From Candidatus Aerophobota bacterium (GTDB lineage Bacteria > Aerophobota > Aerophobia > Aerophobales > B3-G15), in contig JAUWZM010000012.1 of the NCBI GenBank assembly GCA_030615365.1, forward strand, positions 1 through 47,312: a stretch of DNA of 47,312 bases, given 5' to 3'. The notes under the pieces are model-generated. The model was not told the DNA's origin. It worked only from the letters and a program-made list of their open reading frames with translations, and ran no database searches. Numbering within the stretch: position 1 is the stretch's first letter; each line of letters begins with the position of its first letter. Positions 34,473 through 43,197 of the stretch are shown here, piece after piece. A program made the position numbers and the translations under genes.

Positions 34473-35612
34473 ATGAGAATTTTGACTCCGAGAGAAAGAA
34501 TTTTAAAGTCACTTGCATTTGAAGAGCCTGATAGAGTGCCCTTAGATATAGGGGGTATTAATGTTACGTCTATTCATGTTGAAGTGGAAAAGAAATTAAA
34601 AAAATATTTTGGGTTTGAAGGTGGCAAGAGCCGTATCAGATCGTATAATCAGAGATGTGTTATTCCTGATGAACGAATTCTACAGTATTTTGGGTCAGAT
34701 ACCCGCAGCATTTATTTTAACGAATCTAAGGAATGGGTAAAGCAACCTAATGGTTTATGGGTGGACGAGTGGGGCATTGGTTATAAATTATCACCTGATG
34801 GATATTACTATGATTTTGCAAGTCATCCATTAAAAGATTCTACTATGAAAGATTTGGATCAATATCAATGGCCGGATCCGTATTCTAATAGAAGACTCAA
34901 GGGAGTTTTAGATGAGGCAAGAAAACTTAGTGAAGATGATAGATATTGTTTGGTGTTGGAAGGCTCTCGAGAGTGTATCTTTGGTCTTGCCTCATGGCTA
35001 AGGGGACATGCTCAGTTTTATATGGATTTGGTAGCCGATAAGGAATTTGCTAATGCTCTATTAGATGGACTTTTAGAATACCAGAAAAAACTAATGGGGT
35101 ATATACTGGATAAGTTGGGAAGATACGTTGATGTTGTCAAGGTGGCTGATGATCTGGGTGCTCAAAATGCGCTTATTATTTCCCCGACTACCTATCGAGA
35201 GATTATTAAACCCAGGCAAGCTGAACTTTACCGATATATTAAGGAAAGGTGTAGTTGTAAACTCCTTTTACATACTGATGGTGCTGTCCATGAATTAATT
35301 CCCGACTTCATTGAAATGGGAGTAGATATTCTTAACCCTCTTCAGATATCGGCAGATAATATGGATCCTGAAAGTTTGAAGGAAGAATTTGGTGGTAAGA
35401 TTGTATTTTGGGGTGGCGGTTGCGATACGCAAACCACTTTACCTTTTGGTACTCCAGAGGAAGTTCGAGAGGATGTAAAAAAGAAGATTATGTCATTTAA
35501 AGATGGAGGGGGATTTGTATTTGCTCAGATTCATAATATACAACCCAGTACACCTATAGAGAATATTTTGGCAATGTACAATGCTTTCCATGAATTTTCT
35601 CCTTACAATTAA
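34473..35612 (+). CDS. UroD-superfamily protein, paralog 6
   Basis: A 379-residue protein opening RERILKSLAFEEPDRVPLDIGG. It is the sister of paralog 3: VADDLGAQNALIISP, VDILNPLQ, FWGGGCDTQ and FVFAQIHNIQPSTPIENI correspond block by block. The second metal ligand C317 is kept, but the first motif is H267-T-D269 instead of H-x-C. GGGGG precedes ATG. It closes the UroD-like triplet before the sugar-acid genes. Confidence 0.83.
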   Translation: MRILTPRERILKSLAFEEPDRVPLDIGGINVTSIHVEVEKKLKKYFGFEGGKSRIRSYNQRCVIPDERILQYFGSDTRSIYFNESKEWVKQPNGLWVDEWGIGYKLSPDGYYYDFASHPLKDSTMKDLDQYQWPDPYSNRRLKGVLDEARKLSEDDRYCLVLEGSRECIFGLASWLRGHAQFYMDLVADKEFANALLDGLLEYQKKLMGYILDKLGRYVDVVKVADDLGAQNALIISPTTYREIIKPRQAELYRYIKERCSCKLLLHTDGAVHELIPDFIEMGVDILNPLQISADNMDPESLKEEFGGKIVFWGGGCDTQTTLPFGTPEEVREDVKKKIMSFKDGGGFVFAQIHNIQPSTPIENILAMYNAFHEFSPYN

Positions 35613-35775
35613 AGGAAGCTCTCAAAATATTAAATGATTTATGCCCAGATTCCTTTCTTTATTTTAGAGGAAGTTAACTACTGAGAATATGAAATTTACT
35701 GAAAATTTTACAGAAGCTTCAAAGAAATGTTTTTCAGTGACGAGTTATAATTCTAAAATCCAATAGGGAGTATTT

Positions 35776-36726
35776 ATGAGTGACAAAAGACCAAAGGTGG
35801 TAGTAACCGATTGCGATCATCCCTCTATGGAGATAGAGAGAAAAGTATTGAGTGAAATTAATCCGGAGTTTGTAGTATCTTATTGCAGCACAGAGACTGA
35901 AGTTATAGAAATAGCTAAAGATGCTGATGGGATAATTAACCAGTATGTACCTATAACCAGAAAGGTCATTGAATCGCTGAATAAGTGTAGGATTATTGTT
36001 CGCTATGGGGTAGGGGTGGACAACATTGATATAGAGGCAGCTAATGAACATGGGATTATTGTAGCGAATGCCCCGGATTACTGTGTTGATGAGGTTTCCA
36101 CTCATACTATGGCCTTAATCCTTGCCTGTGCACGAGGGATAACTTTATTTGATAGGAAAATAAAAGAGAAAAAGTGGGATTTTGCGCTGGTAAAGCCACT
36201 TTTTCGGACTCAAGGGAAAACTCTTGGTCTTTTTGGCCTGGGGAAAATTGCAAGATCAGTAGCTCAAAAAGCCTCAGGATTTGGTTTTAAGATCATTGCT
36301 TGTGATCCCTATGTTCCCAGGGCTAATGCGGAAATAGAATTGACCAAGTTTTCTCGATTATTGTCGGATTCAGATTTTATATCCATTCATGCTCCGCTAA
36401 CCAAAAAGACAAGATATTCTTTTGGTGGAAATGAACTAAAAACTATGAAGAAAACTGCTTATTTGGTAAATACCGCCCGAGGGTCTATTATTGATGAAAA
36501 GGCTCTCTATGAAGCCCTTAAAGAGAGATGGATTGCTGGGGCGGCTTTGGATGTTATGGAAAACGAACCACCTGATTGGAAAAATCCTATGCTAAAGTTA
36601 GACAACTTGATTATCACGCCTCATGTCTCTTTTTACTCGGAAGAATCCTATATCGAGCTGAAGACTAAGGTTGCCGAAGCAGTGTTGTCCGTTTTAAAAG
36701 GGGGATTACCTAAGAGTGTTTGTTAG
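35776..36726 (+). CDS. D-isomer-specific 2-hydroxyacid dehydrogenase (CtBP-like)
   Basis: A 316-residue NAD(P)-dependent dehydrogenase. The Rossmann motif is G154-L-G156 in LFGLGKIARSVA, with D177 in ACDPY favouring NAD. Catalytic R235 (NTARGS), E264 (MENEPP) and H283 (TPHVSF) are all present. The best match is the C-terminal-binding-protein/phosphoglycerate-dehydrogenase-like group. Between UroD-like genes and KDG kinase it may oxidise or reduce a sugar acid, but the substrate is unknown. It has a 163-bp leader, and its ribosome binding site AATAGGGAG is close to ATG. Confidence 0.88.
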   Translation: MSDKRPKVVVTDCDHPSMEIERKVLSEINPEFVVSYCSTETEVIEIAKDADGIINQYVPITRKVIESLNKCRIIVRYGVGVDNIDIEAANEHGIIVANAPDYCVDEVSTHTMALILACARGITLFDRKIKEKKWDFALVKPLFRTQGKTLGLFGLGKIARSVAQKASGFGFKIIACDPYVPRANAEIELTKFSRLLSDSDFISIHAPLTKKTRYSFGGNELKTMKKTAYLVNTARGSIIDEKALYEALKERWIAGAALDVMENEPPDWKNPMLKLDNLIITPHVSFYSEESYIELKTKVAEAVLSVLKGGLPKSVC

Positions 36727-36772
36727 CCCTTAAGCGGTAAGGGGAAGAAAATAACTACAAGGAGATGCTCTT

Positions 36773-37798
36773 ATGAACAGAAAAGTTGTTACCTTTGGGG
36801 AGATTATGCTGAGGTTATCTCCACCTAATTACAAAAGATTTATTCAAGCTGATTCATTTGATGTGGTCTATGGGGGAGGGGAGGCTAATGTTGCAGTTTC
36901 TCTTGCTAACTTTGGACTTGATGCCTATTACGTAACCAAGCTTCCCAATAATCCTTTGGGTGATGCTGCCCTGAATCATTTAAGACGATTTGGTGTAAAA
37001 ACAGATTACATAAAAAGAGGTGGAAATAGGCTGGGTATTTACTTTTTAGAGATAGGTGCAGCACAAAGATCGTCTAAGGTGGTATATGATAGAGTTGGCT
37101 CTTCTATAGCCGAAGCAAAAGTTGGGGATTTTAACTGGGATGATATTTTTAAAGATACTGAATGGTTCCATTTTACAGGTATTACCCCAGCCTTAAGTGA
37201 CAGTGCAGCTGATCTAACGTTAGAGGCAGTAAAAAAGGCCAGGCAAAATGAGGTTAAAGTAAGCTGCGATTTAAACTATCGAGGGAAACTCTGGAGTTCA
37301 GAAAAAGCTAATAGAGTAATGACGCAACTTATGGATTATGTTGATATAGCCCTGGGGAATGAGGAAGATGCAGAGAAAATTTTTGGCATTAGGGCATCAA
37401 GATCCGATGTTACTGCTGGAAGGCTCAATGAGGAAGGTTACAGATTTGTAGCCAGGGAACTAACGAAAAGATTTAATTTTGAACTGGTAGCTATTACCTT
37501 AAGGGAAAGCTACTCAGCATCGGATAATAGTTGGTCTGCTCTAATCTACGATGGGAAAGAATATTATACTTCAACTAAGTATAAAATTCATATAGTAGAT
37601 CGTGTAGGTGGAGGAGATGCTTTTGCTGGTGGTTTACTATACTCACTTATTAATGAGAGAGAAATAAAAGAGGCATTGGAGTTTGCGGTGGCTTCATCTT
37701 GCTTAAAACATACGATATTAGGTGATTTTAATATGGTAGGTGTAGATGAGGTAAGGGCTCTTCAGGCTGGAAATGTATCCGGTAGAGTGCAAAGATAA
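36773..37798 (+). CDS. kdgK: PfkB-family sugar kinase, probable 2-dehydro-3-deoxygluconokinase
   Basis: A 341-residue ribokinase-type kinase. GEIMLRLSPP at the start, YGGGEANVAVSLANFG, and the C-terminal DRVGGGDAFAGGLLYSL with catalytic Asp are the KDG kinase pattern; RLGIYFLEIGAAQR is typical of KdgK. It phosphorylates 2-keto-3-deoxygluconate to KDPG, the substrate of the aldolase encoded next. AAGGAGATG lies before ATG. Confidence 0.88.
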   Translation: MNRKVVTFGEIMLRLSPPNYKRFIQADSFDVVYGGGEANVAVSLANFGLDAYYVTKLPNNPLGDAALNHLRRFGVKTDYIKRGGNRLGIYFLEIGAAQRSSKVVYDRVGSSIAEAKVGDFNWDDIFKDTEWFHFTGITPALSDSAADLTLEAVKKARQNEVKVSCDLNYRGKLWSSEKANRVMTQLMDYVDIALGNEEDAEKIFGIRASRSDVTAGRLNEEGYRFVARELTKRFNFELVAITLRESYSASDNSWSALIYDGKEYYTSTKYKIHIVDRVGGGDAFAGGLLYSLINEREIKEALEFAVASSCLKHTILGDFNMVGVDEVRALQAGNVSGRVQR

Positions 37799-37814
37799 GC
37801 CACAGATTAGATAG

Positions 37815-37893
37815 GTAGCCGCAACCTTCAGGTTGCGTTGTTTTGCGCAGATTAGTAGCACAGGCATCCTGCCTGTGTGGAACCTGCGGCTAC
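37815..37893. repeat. REP-like palindromic element 1
   Basis: Outer arms GTAGCCGCA (37815-37823) and TGCGGCTAC (37885-37893) are perfect complements. Inside are CGCAACCT/AGGTTGCG and CACAGGCA/TGCCTGTG hairpins. The same architecture recurs at 39372, 42041 and 46570. It occupies most of the gap between kdgK and eda. Confidence 0.7.
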
Positions 37894-37949
37894 CAGTCAA
37901 AAAATGAAAATAGAGTTTTTTAATATAGCAAATGAATAAGGAGAGTGGA

Positions 37950-38603
37950 ATGTCGGATAAAGCCTCAAGTCTTAAATTGTTGTTAGATGAGAGAATAATA
38001 CCTGTGGTTAGGGCAGAATCAGCCCAGGAGGCTATGAGGATAGTGGAGGCAGTGAAAGAAGGCGGGATTAATACTATGGAGATAACTATGACTGTTCCCG
38101 GGGCAATTGGAGTAATGGAAGAGGTAGCTAAAAAGTTTGGTAGTGATATTTTACTGGGAGCAGGAACAGTGCTTGATGCTGAAACGGCAAGGCTCTCTAT
38201 TTTAGCGGGAGCTAAGTTTATTGTTGGGCCTTGCCTTACTATAGAGCTTATAAAGATATGCAGAAGATACTCTAAGGTTGTAATTCCTGGGGCAATGACA
38301 CCAACTGAAATACTTAAGGCCTGGGAAATGGGAGCTGATATAGTAAAGGTATTTCCTGCTGGCAACCTGGGAGGACCTTCCTATATTAAAGCTATAAAGG
38401 CACCCCTACCTCATGTTTTACTTAATCCCACCGGTGGGATTACCCTTGCCAATGCTGCTGATTTTATTAAATCTGGCGCATCTGTTATCTCAGTTGGTAG
38501 TGCCTTAATAGATAAAAAGGCGATAAAGGAGAAAAAGTTTGAGGTAATAACTGAAAAGGCAAGAAAGTTTTTAGAGGAGATAAAAAACGCACAGGAAGGA
38601 TAA
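37950..38603 (+). CDS. eda: KDPG/KHG aldolase
   Basis: A class I aldolase splitting KDPG to pyruvate and glyceraldehyde 3-phosphate. Catalytic E44 (MEITM), Schiff-base K133 (IVKVFPAG) and R21 (VVRAES) are present, numbered from the ATG at 37950, which follows AAGGAGAG. The ATG 18 bases upstream lies before that site and is unlikely. About 217 residues, normal for Eda. With kdgK it forms the end of the sugar-acid branch. Confidence 0.93.
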   Translation: MSDKASSLKLLLDERIIPVVRAESAQEAMRIVEAVKEGGINTMEITMTVPGAIGVMEEVAKKFGSDILLGAGTVLDAETARLSILAGAKFIVGPCLTIELIKICRRYSKVVIPGAMTPTEILKAWEMGADIVKVFPAGNLGGPSYIKAIKAPLPHVLLNPTGGITLANAADFIKSGASVISVGSALIDKKAIKEKKFEVITEKARKFLEEIKNAQEG

Positions 38604-38614
38604 AAATATTTTGA

Positions 38615-38971
38615 TTAGTCGTTCTCTTTGACAATGCGGATGGTTGTTTTGGTTGCTACCACGAAATTATTAGGAAGTTTATCTGCATATAGTTTAAATA
38701 ATCGTTGTAACACCGCAATTTTACTTGCAGTTCGTTCATTTTCCAGTCGGAGAAGAATTACACCTTTATGTGGCTTTCTTGTATGAAAAACAAGCTCACC
38801 AAAATCTTTGTCGTTTGTAATCAGAATACGGTTGTCGATGTATGCCTTTCTGAGAACTCTGTCATCGTCTAACCCTCGGGCTTCTTCATATACCGAAAAT
38901 ACATTATGATGTTGCTCACGTAACCACTGGGCAACTGCAGGACCAGTGCATTCATCCACAAGGAATCGCAT
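38615..38971 (-). CDS. DUF5615 PIN-like toxin
   Basis: A 118-residue PIN/Mut7-C-like protein. FLVDECTGPAVAQWL carries the first Asp, and ILITNDKDFGEL the second acidic cluster; GVILLRLEN follows. Such proteins are predicted RNases paired with DUF433 antitoxins. Its ATG begins directly after the stop of the upstream antitoxin gene, so the two are translationally coupled. Confidence 0.85.
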   Translation of the reverse strand: MRFLVDECTGPAVAQWLREQHHNVFSVYEEARGLDDDRVLRKAYIDNRILITNDKDFGELVFHTRKPHKGVILLRLENERTASKIAVLQRLFKLYADKLPNNFVVATKTTIRIVKEND

Positions 38972-39217
38972 CTAAGTCTCCACTGCTAAGGGCATAAATG
39001 TGGTATTTTCAAGAGCTTCTGTGGCAAATAGTAGACAAGCTAAAATATCTTCATGGGTCAATCCCTTGTATTCCTGAAGAATTTCAGTAACCGTAGCCCC
39101 GTGAGCTAACAATCCCAGGATATACTGAACGGTTAACCGTGTTCCTCTTACAACCGGCTTTCCAACCATAACTTTGGGATTTAGTGTGATACGTTCAAGC
39201 AATTCACTCTTCTTCAT
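38972..39217 (-). CDS. DUF433 antitoxin
   Basis: An 81-residue DUF433 protein: RITLNPKVMVGKPVVRGTRLTVQYIL is the family signature, followed by a winged-helix-like GATVTEILQEYKGLTHEDILACL. It is the first gene of the pair, likely both neutralising the toxin and repressing the operon. The pair stands between the catabolic locus and rnfC, reversed relative to both. Confidence 0.87.
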   Translation of the reverse strand: MKKSELLERITLNPKVMVGKPVVRGTRLTVQYILGLLAHGATVTEILQEYKGLTHEDILACLLFATEALENTTFMPLAVET

Positions 39218-39371
39218 TATTCTTACCTCTCTGAATACTTTGGCAATAGTAATATCTTTATCTACACTTCATATTAAAATTGTCCATTTAAATATATATA
39301 AATTTAAAGGGTAAATGTCAAGTCTCGTCCCTGGATTCTTCCATTTCAGGAAAAAATCAGAGTATGAACAA

Positions 39372-39427
39372 TGTAGCGCAGACCTTTAGGTTTGCTTGAT
39401 TTGGCAGGTTTAAAGACCCGCGCTACA
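39372..39427. repeat. REP-like palindromic element 2
   Basis: Outer arms TGTAGCGC (39372-39379) and GCGCTACA (39420-39427). Inside, GCAGACCT pairs with AGGTTTGC, then GGTTTAAAGACC forms a second hairpin. It is closely related to the element at 42041. The rest of the 302-bp gap before rnfC is A+T-rich and contains a TTGACA near 39468 that may belong to the rnfC promoter. Confidence 0.65.
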
Positions 39428-39519
39428 ATAACAAAGAGACTTTTCCTGAAACTGGAGTCAATTCTATTGACATAAGGCAAAATATATGATAAGTAAGTGA
39501 TAAAATTTAAGGATTAAAG

Positions 39520-40839
39520 ATGAAAACATTTACACAGGGAACTCATCCTCCTCAGCGAAAAGGCCTAAGTAAAAATATGCAGATAAGAAGGCTCTTGCCT
39601 CCTCCTCGGGTTATTCTCCCTCTATCCCAGCATACAGGTGCCCCTTGCAAACCTTTAGTGAGCAAAGGGGACAGGGTAGAAAAAGGGCAGCTTATTGGGG
39701 ATAGCAATGCCTTTATCTCCAGTCCCATCCATAGCTCGGTAGCAGGAAAAGTCTTCTCTATTGAAAGATTTCCCCATCCTATTTTTGGCGAAGGTGAGGC
39801 TGTAGTTATTGAAACTGCTGATGAAAACGAGAAAACTTACTTAGAAGAGATACAGCAGGATATTGATCTATCATCCCTTTCTCCTGAAGATATTCGAAAA
39901 AGGGTGAGGGAATCTGGCATAGTTGGATTGGGAGGAGCTGCTTTTCCTACCCATGTTAAGCTCACCCCTCCTTCTGGCAAAACTATAGATACGGTTATTT
40001 TAAATGGATGTGAATGTGAGCCCTATCTTACCTCTGATTATAGAATTATGCTGGAAAGAGGCGAAGATTGTCTTTTCGGTCTGAAACTTATTATGCTGGC
40101 TACAGGGGCAAAGAAAGGATACATAGGCATTGAATCAAATAAACGAGAAGCTATTTCTCTTTTGCAGAGAATATCTGGCCAAGAGGAGAATATTCAAGTT
40201 ATATCTCTTAAGACAAAATATCCTCAAGGGGGAGAAAAGATGCTTATAAAAGCTATCCTAAATAGAGAAGTTCCCTCTGGAGGTCTGCCTTTAGATGTGG
40301 GAGTGGTGGTAAGTAATGTGGGTACTGCTGTGGCTATCCTCGAAGCTGTAAAGTTTAAAAAACCTTTGATAGAAAGAGTTATTACTGTAACGGGGAAGGT
40401 ACGTAATCCTTCTAATCTGTTAGTTCCCATAGGCACTCCTATATCGTATTGCATTGATCAATGCGAAGGATTAAAGGAGGAGGCTGCCAAGATAATTATG
40501 GGAGGGCCTATGATGGGGATATCCCAGTATACCTTAGATGCTCCTGTAATTAAAGGAACATCGGGGATTTTAATTCTGGGGAAAAAGGATAGTTTATTTT
40601 TAAAAGAAGAGCCTTGTGTGAAATGCTCTCGTTGTGTAGATCACTGTCCAACGGGACTTTTTCCGACTATTTTAATTAAACTGATACGGGGAGAAAGATG
40701 GGAGATGTTAGGCGATTATAGTATAATGGATTGCATTGAGTGTGGTTGTTGCTCCTATGTTTGTCCTTCTAAGATTCCTTTGGTTCAGTTAATAAAGTTA
40801 GGAAAGAAAGAATTCAAAGAGAGGTGTCTAAAAAAATGA
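39520..40839 (+). CDS. rnfC: Electron transport complex subunit RnfC
   Basis: A 439-residue RnfC: barrel-like N-terminus (SSPIHSSVAGKV), NADH/FMN region with GIVGLGGAAFPTHVK and NGCECEPYLTSDYR, and two ferredoxin-type clusters at C366, C369, C372, C376 and C405, C408, C411, C415. In the Rnf complex it accepts electrons between NADH and ferredoxin coupled to ion transport. Here no rnfD, G, E, A or B follows, so the rest is elsewhere or this copy serves another partner. No ribosome binding site is obvious. Confidence 0.92.
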   Translation: MKTFTQGTHPPQRKGLSKNMQIRRLLPPPRVILPLSQHTGAPCKPLVSKGDRVEKGQLIGDSNAFISSPIHSSVAGKVFSIERFPHPIFGEGEAVVIETADENEKTYLEEIQQDIDLSSLSPEDIRKRVRESGIVGLGGAAFPTHVKLTPPSGKTIDTVILNGCECEPYLTSDYRIMLERGEDCLFGLKLIMLATGAKKGYIGIESNKREAISLLQRISGQEENIQVISLKTKYPQGGEKMLIKAILNREVPSGGLPLDVGVVVSNVGTAVAILEAVKFKKPLIERVITVTGKVRNPSNLLVPIGTPISYCIDQCEGLKEEAAKIIMGGPMMGISQYTLDAPVIKGTSGILILGKKDSLFLKEEPCVKCSRCVDHCPTGLFPTILIKLIRGERWEMLGDYSIMDCIECGCCSYVCPSKIPLVQLIKLGKKEFKERCLKK

Positions 40840-42020
40840 GTGCTGATCAAATTATCAAGCTTAGTGAGAATTTTTTAATGCATACCTATTCTCGTATTCC
40901 TATAGTTATAGAAAGGGGGAAAGGTTCCAGGGTTTGGGATAAAGAGGGAAAGTGTTATCTTGATTTTATCTCTGGAATAGGGGTAATGGCTGCTGGTTAT
41001 TCTCATCCTTATATCATAGAGGCGATGATAGAGCAAGCCAAAAACTTTGTTCACTGTTCCAATCTTTACTACATTTATCCTCAGGCAAAGTTGGCTGAAA
41101 AGCTCTGTGAATTATCATTTGCTGATAAGGTATTTTTTTCTAATTCCGGAGCCGAGGCTAATGAAGCTGCTGTAAAGTTAGCCCGCAAATTTGGGGCCCC
41201 CAGAGGTGCCTACGAAATGGTTGCTATGGAAAATTCCTTTCATGGAAGAACTTTAGCTACTTTGGGTTTAACAGGTCAGGCTAAATATCGGAAAGATTTT
41301 GGTCCTTTTCCTGGAGGATTTACATTTGCTCCCTTTAATGATTTAGAAGGGGTGAAAAAGGCTATCTCATCAAAAACCTGTGCTGTGATTGTTGAACCTA
41401 TTCAGGGAGAGGGAGGTATCAATGTGGTTTCTCGTGATTTTTTTGAGGGTTTGGCTGACCTTTGCAAAAGAGAAGGGATTTTACTCATTCTTGATGAGAT
41501 TCAATGTGGTCTGGGAAGGACGGGGAAACTATTTACCTACCAGCACTACCAAATTGAGCCTGATATAATGACCTTAGCTAAGCCTTTGGGAGGGGGACTT
41601 CCCATTGGAGCAACTCTTGCTCGAGAGGAAGTAGCCTCAGCGTTTACACCGGGAAATCATGCTTCTACCTTTGGAGGCAACCCTTTAGTTTGTGCCGCAG
41701 CACTTGCATTCTTGAAAGTTTTAGAAGATGGTAAGTTAGTGGAAAAAGCAAGGGAAAAAGGAGAGTATTTTCAAGCTCGGCTGCAAGAGCTTAAGAAGAA
41801 ATTTTCTTTTATCCAGGAGATAAAAGGCAAAGGATTAATGTTGGGGATGAAGCTGAATACCTATAATGGGAAGAAAATAGTGGAGGAATGCCTGGAAAGA
41901 GGTCTTCTTATTAACCTCGCTGCAGGAGAGGTTCTTCGTTTCCTTCCCCCTCTTGTTGTGGAGAACGCTGATATTGATGAAGCTGTACATATACTGGAGG
42001 ATGTCCTTAAAAATATTTAG
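40836..42020 (+). CDS. argD: Class III aminotransferase, ArgD-like
   Basis: A PLP-dependent aminotransferase of ~394 residues. VFFSNSGAEANEAAVKLAR, FHGRTLATLGLTGQ, ILDEIQCGLGRTGK and the Schiff-base Lys in LAKPLGGGLPIGA fit acetylornithine aminotransferase; NHASTFGGNPLVCAAAL also favours ArgD over GabT. I chose the ATG at 40836, which overlaps the rnfC stop (ATGA) and has GAGAGG upstream; a GTG at 40824 is possible. No other arginine gene is near, so a broader ornithine/aminobutyrate role is possible. Confidence 0.8.
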   Translation: MSADQIIKLSENFLMHTYSRIPIVIERGKGSRVWDKEGKCYLDFISGIGVMAAGYSHPYIIEAMIEQAKNFVHCSNLYYIYPQAKLAEKLCELSFADKVFFSNSGAEANEAAVKLARKFGAPRGAYEMVAMENSFHGRTLATLGLTGQAKYRKDFGPFPGGFTFAPFNDLEGVKKAISSKTCAVIVEPIQGEGGINVVSRDFFEGLADLCKREGILLILDEIQCGLGRTGKLFTYQHYQIEPDIMTLAKPLGGGLPIGATLAREEVASAFTPGNHASTFGGNPLVCAAALAFLKVLEDGKLVEKAREKGEYFQARLQELKKKFSFIQEIKGKGLMLGMKLNTYNGKKIVEECLERGLLINLAAGEVLRFLPPLVVENADIDEAVHILEDVLKNI

Positions 42021-42040
42021 CTCATAGCTCATAGATAAAA

Positions 42041-42101
42041 GTAGCGCAGACCTTTAGGTCTGCCAAAAAAATCTATTATCAGGTCTAAAGACCCGAACTA
42101 C
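42041..42101. repeat. REP-like palindromic element 3
   Basis: Outer GTAG and CTAC ends enclose a perfect GCAGACCT/AGGTCTGC hairpin and a GGTCT/AGACC hairpin. It fills the gap between argD and the ROK gene. Confidence 0.65.
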
Positions 42102-42119
42102 ATAATACAGGACAAAACA

Positions 42120-43103
42120 GTGAAATTAAAGCCTGTTGTTGGGATTGATCTGGGAGGAACTAATATTGTAGGTATTTTAATTACCCAGAGGGGGGATATA
42201 CTCACAAAGAAGAGAAAGAAAACCTTCGCTCAAGAAGGCAAAGACAGAGTTATTGCTCAAGTCGTTGGTTGTATAAATGATCTTTTAGAAGAAGGAGAAA
42301 CCCTTGGGGTATCTTCGAAAGAGATTTTAGGAATAGGAGTAGGAAGCCCCGGCCCCTTAAACCGTAAAAAGGGAATAGTCTATTATCCTCCCAATCTACC
42401 TGGATGGGAAAATGTTCCCCTGAGAAGGATTTTAAAAGATAAGGTAGGAATATCCGTTTTTATTGAAAATGATGCGAATGCGACTGCTCTGGGGGAGTGG
42501 TGGTTGGGAGCTGGAAAAAATGTGAATAATTTAATTTTGTTAACTCTGGGAACAGGAATTGGGGGAGGTATAATTATAGGAGGAGAGGTTTATCATGGGT
42601 CCAGGGATATGGGAGCAGAACTGGGACATATAGTGATTAAGGAAGGGGGAATGATCTGTGGATGTGGAATTAGGGGATGCCTGGAGGCCTATGCGTCTGC
42701 TACAGGAGTAGTAAAAAGAGCAAGGGCTGCTATAAAACAGGGATATAAAACTATTCTGAAAAGTTTGGTAGGAGATAATCCTGAAGGGTTAACCTGTGAG
42801 TTGGTATTTCAGGCTGCCCGAGAAAAAGACCCTTTAGCTCTGTGGTTAGTTGAGGAAACAGGGAGATATTTAGGGGTTGGTATAGGAAGTCTGGTGAATG
42901 TTTTAAATCCAGAGATGGTTATTCTTTCAGGGGGGATGATAAAAGCAGGGGATCTTTTGCTCAATCCAGTGCGCAGGTTTGTTAAACTATTCTCTATGAA
43001 AGCGTTAATTGAAAAGGTGGAGATTGTCCCAGGGAACTTAGGAGATGAAGCTGGGGCTATAGGGGCAGCGGCAACTGTTTTAAAGGAGAGAAAAATATTG
43101 TAA
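42120..43103 (+). CDS. ROK-family sugar kinase
   Basis: A 327-residue ROK kinase. VGIDLGGTNI is the ATP phosphate-binding loop, ENDANATALGEW holds the catalytic Asp, and GHIVIKEGG...CGCGIRGCLEAYAS is the ROK zinc site. It lacks a DNA-binding domain, so it is a kinase, most likely glucokinase or a related hexose/N-acetylmannosamine kinase. GTG start; no clear ribosome binding site. Confidence 0.88.
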   Translation: MKLKPVVGIDLGGTNIVGILITQRGDILTKKRKKTFAQEGKDRVIAQVVGCINDLLEEGETLGVSSKEILGIGVGSPGPLNRKKGIVYYPPNLPGWENVPLRRILKDKVGISVFIENDANATALGEWWLGAGKNVNNLILLTLGTGIGGGIIIGGEVYHGSRDMGAELGHIVIKEGGMICGCGIRGCLEAYASATGVVKRARAAIKQGYKTILKSLVGDNPEGLTCELVFQAAREKDPLALWLVEETGRYLGVGIGSLVNVLNPEMVILSGGMIKAGDLLLNPVRRFVKLFSMKALIEKVEIVPGNLGDEAGAIGAAATVLKERKIL

Positions 43104-43136
43104 AAGCGTGAATGCGTTGAGGCGTGGATGGGTTAA

Positions 43137-43178
43137 TGAGATAAACGGAATAAACGAGACAAACCAGACAAACGAGGT
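43137..43178. repeat. Degenerate tandem repeat (AAACGAGA-type)
   Basis: Four imperfect copies of a ~10-base unit (GATAAACGG, AATAAACGA, GACAAACCA, GACAAACGA) run between the ROK gene and cinA. A low-complexity intergenic tract. Confidence 0.5.
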
Positions 43179-43197
43179 TTGATAGTAAGTTGGACTT

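Noticed and set aside
15396..35612. Annotating the six paralogs as HemE (uroporphyrinogen decarboxylase)
   Set aside because: The HemE arginine motif near the N-terminus is missing and no other haem gene is present; the ligand regions resemble methyltransferases or diverge from both.
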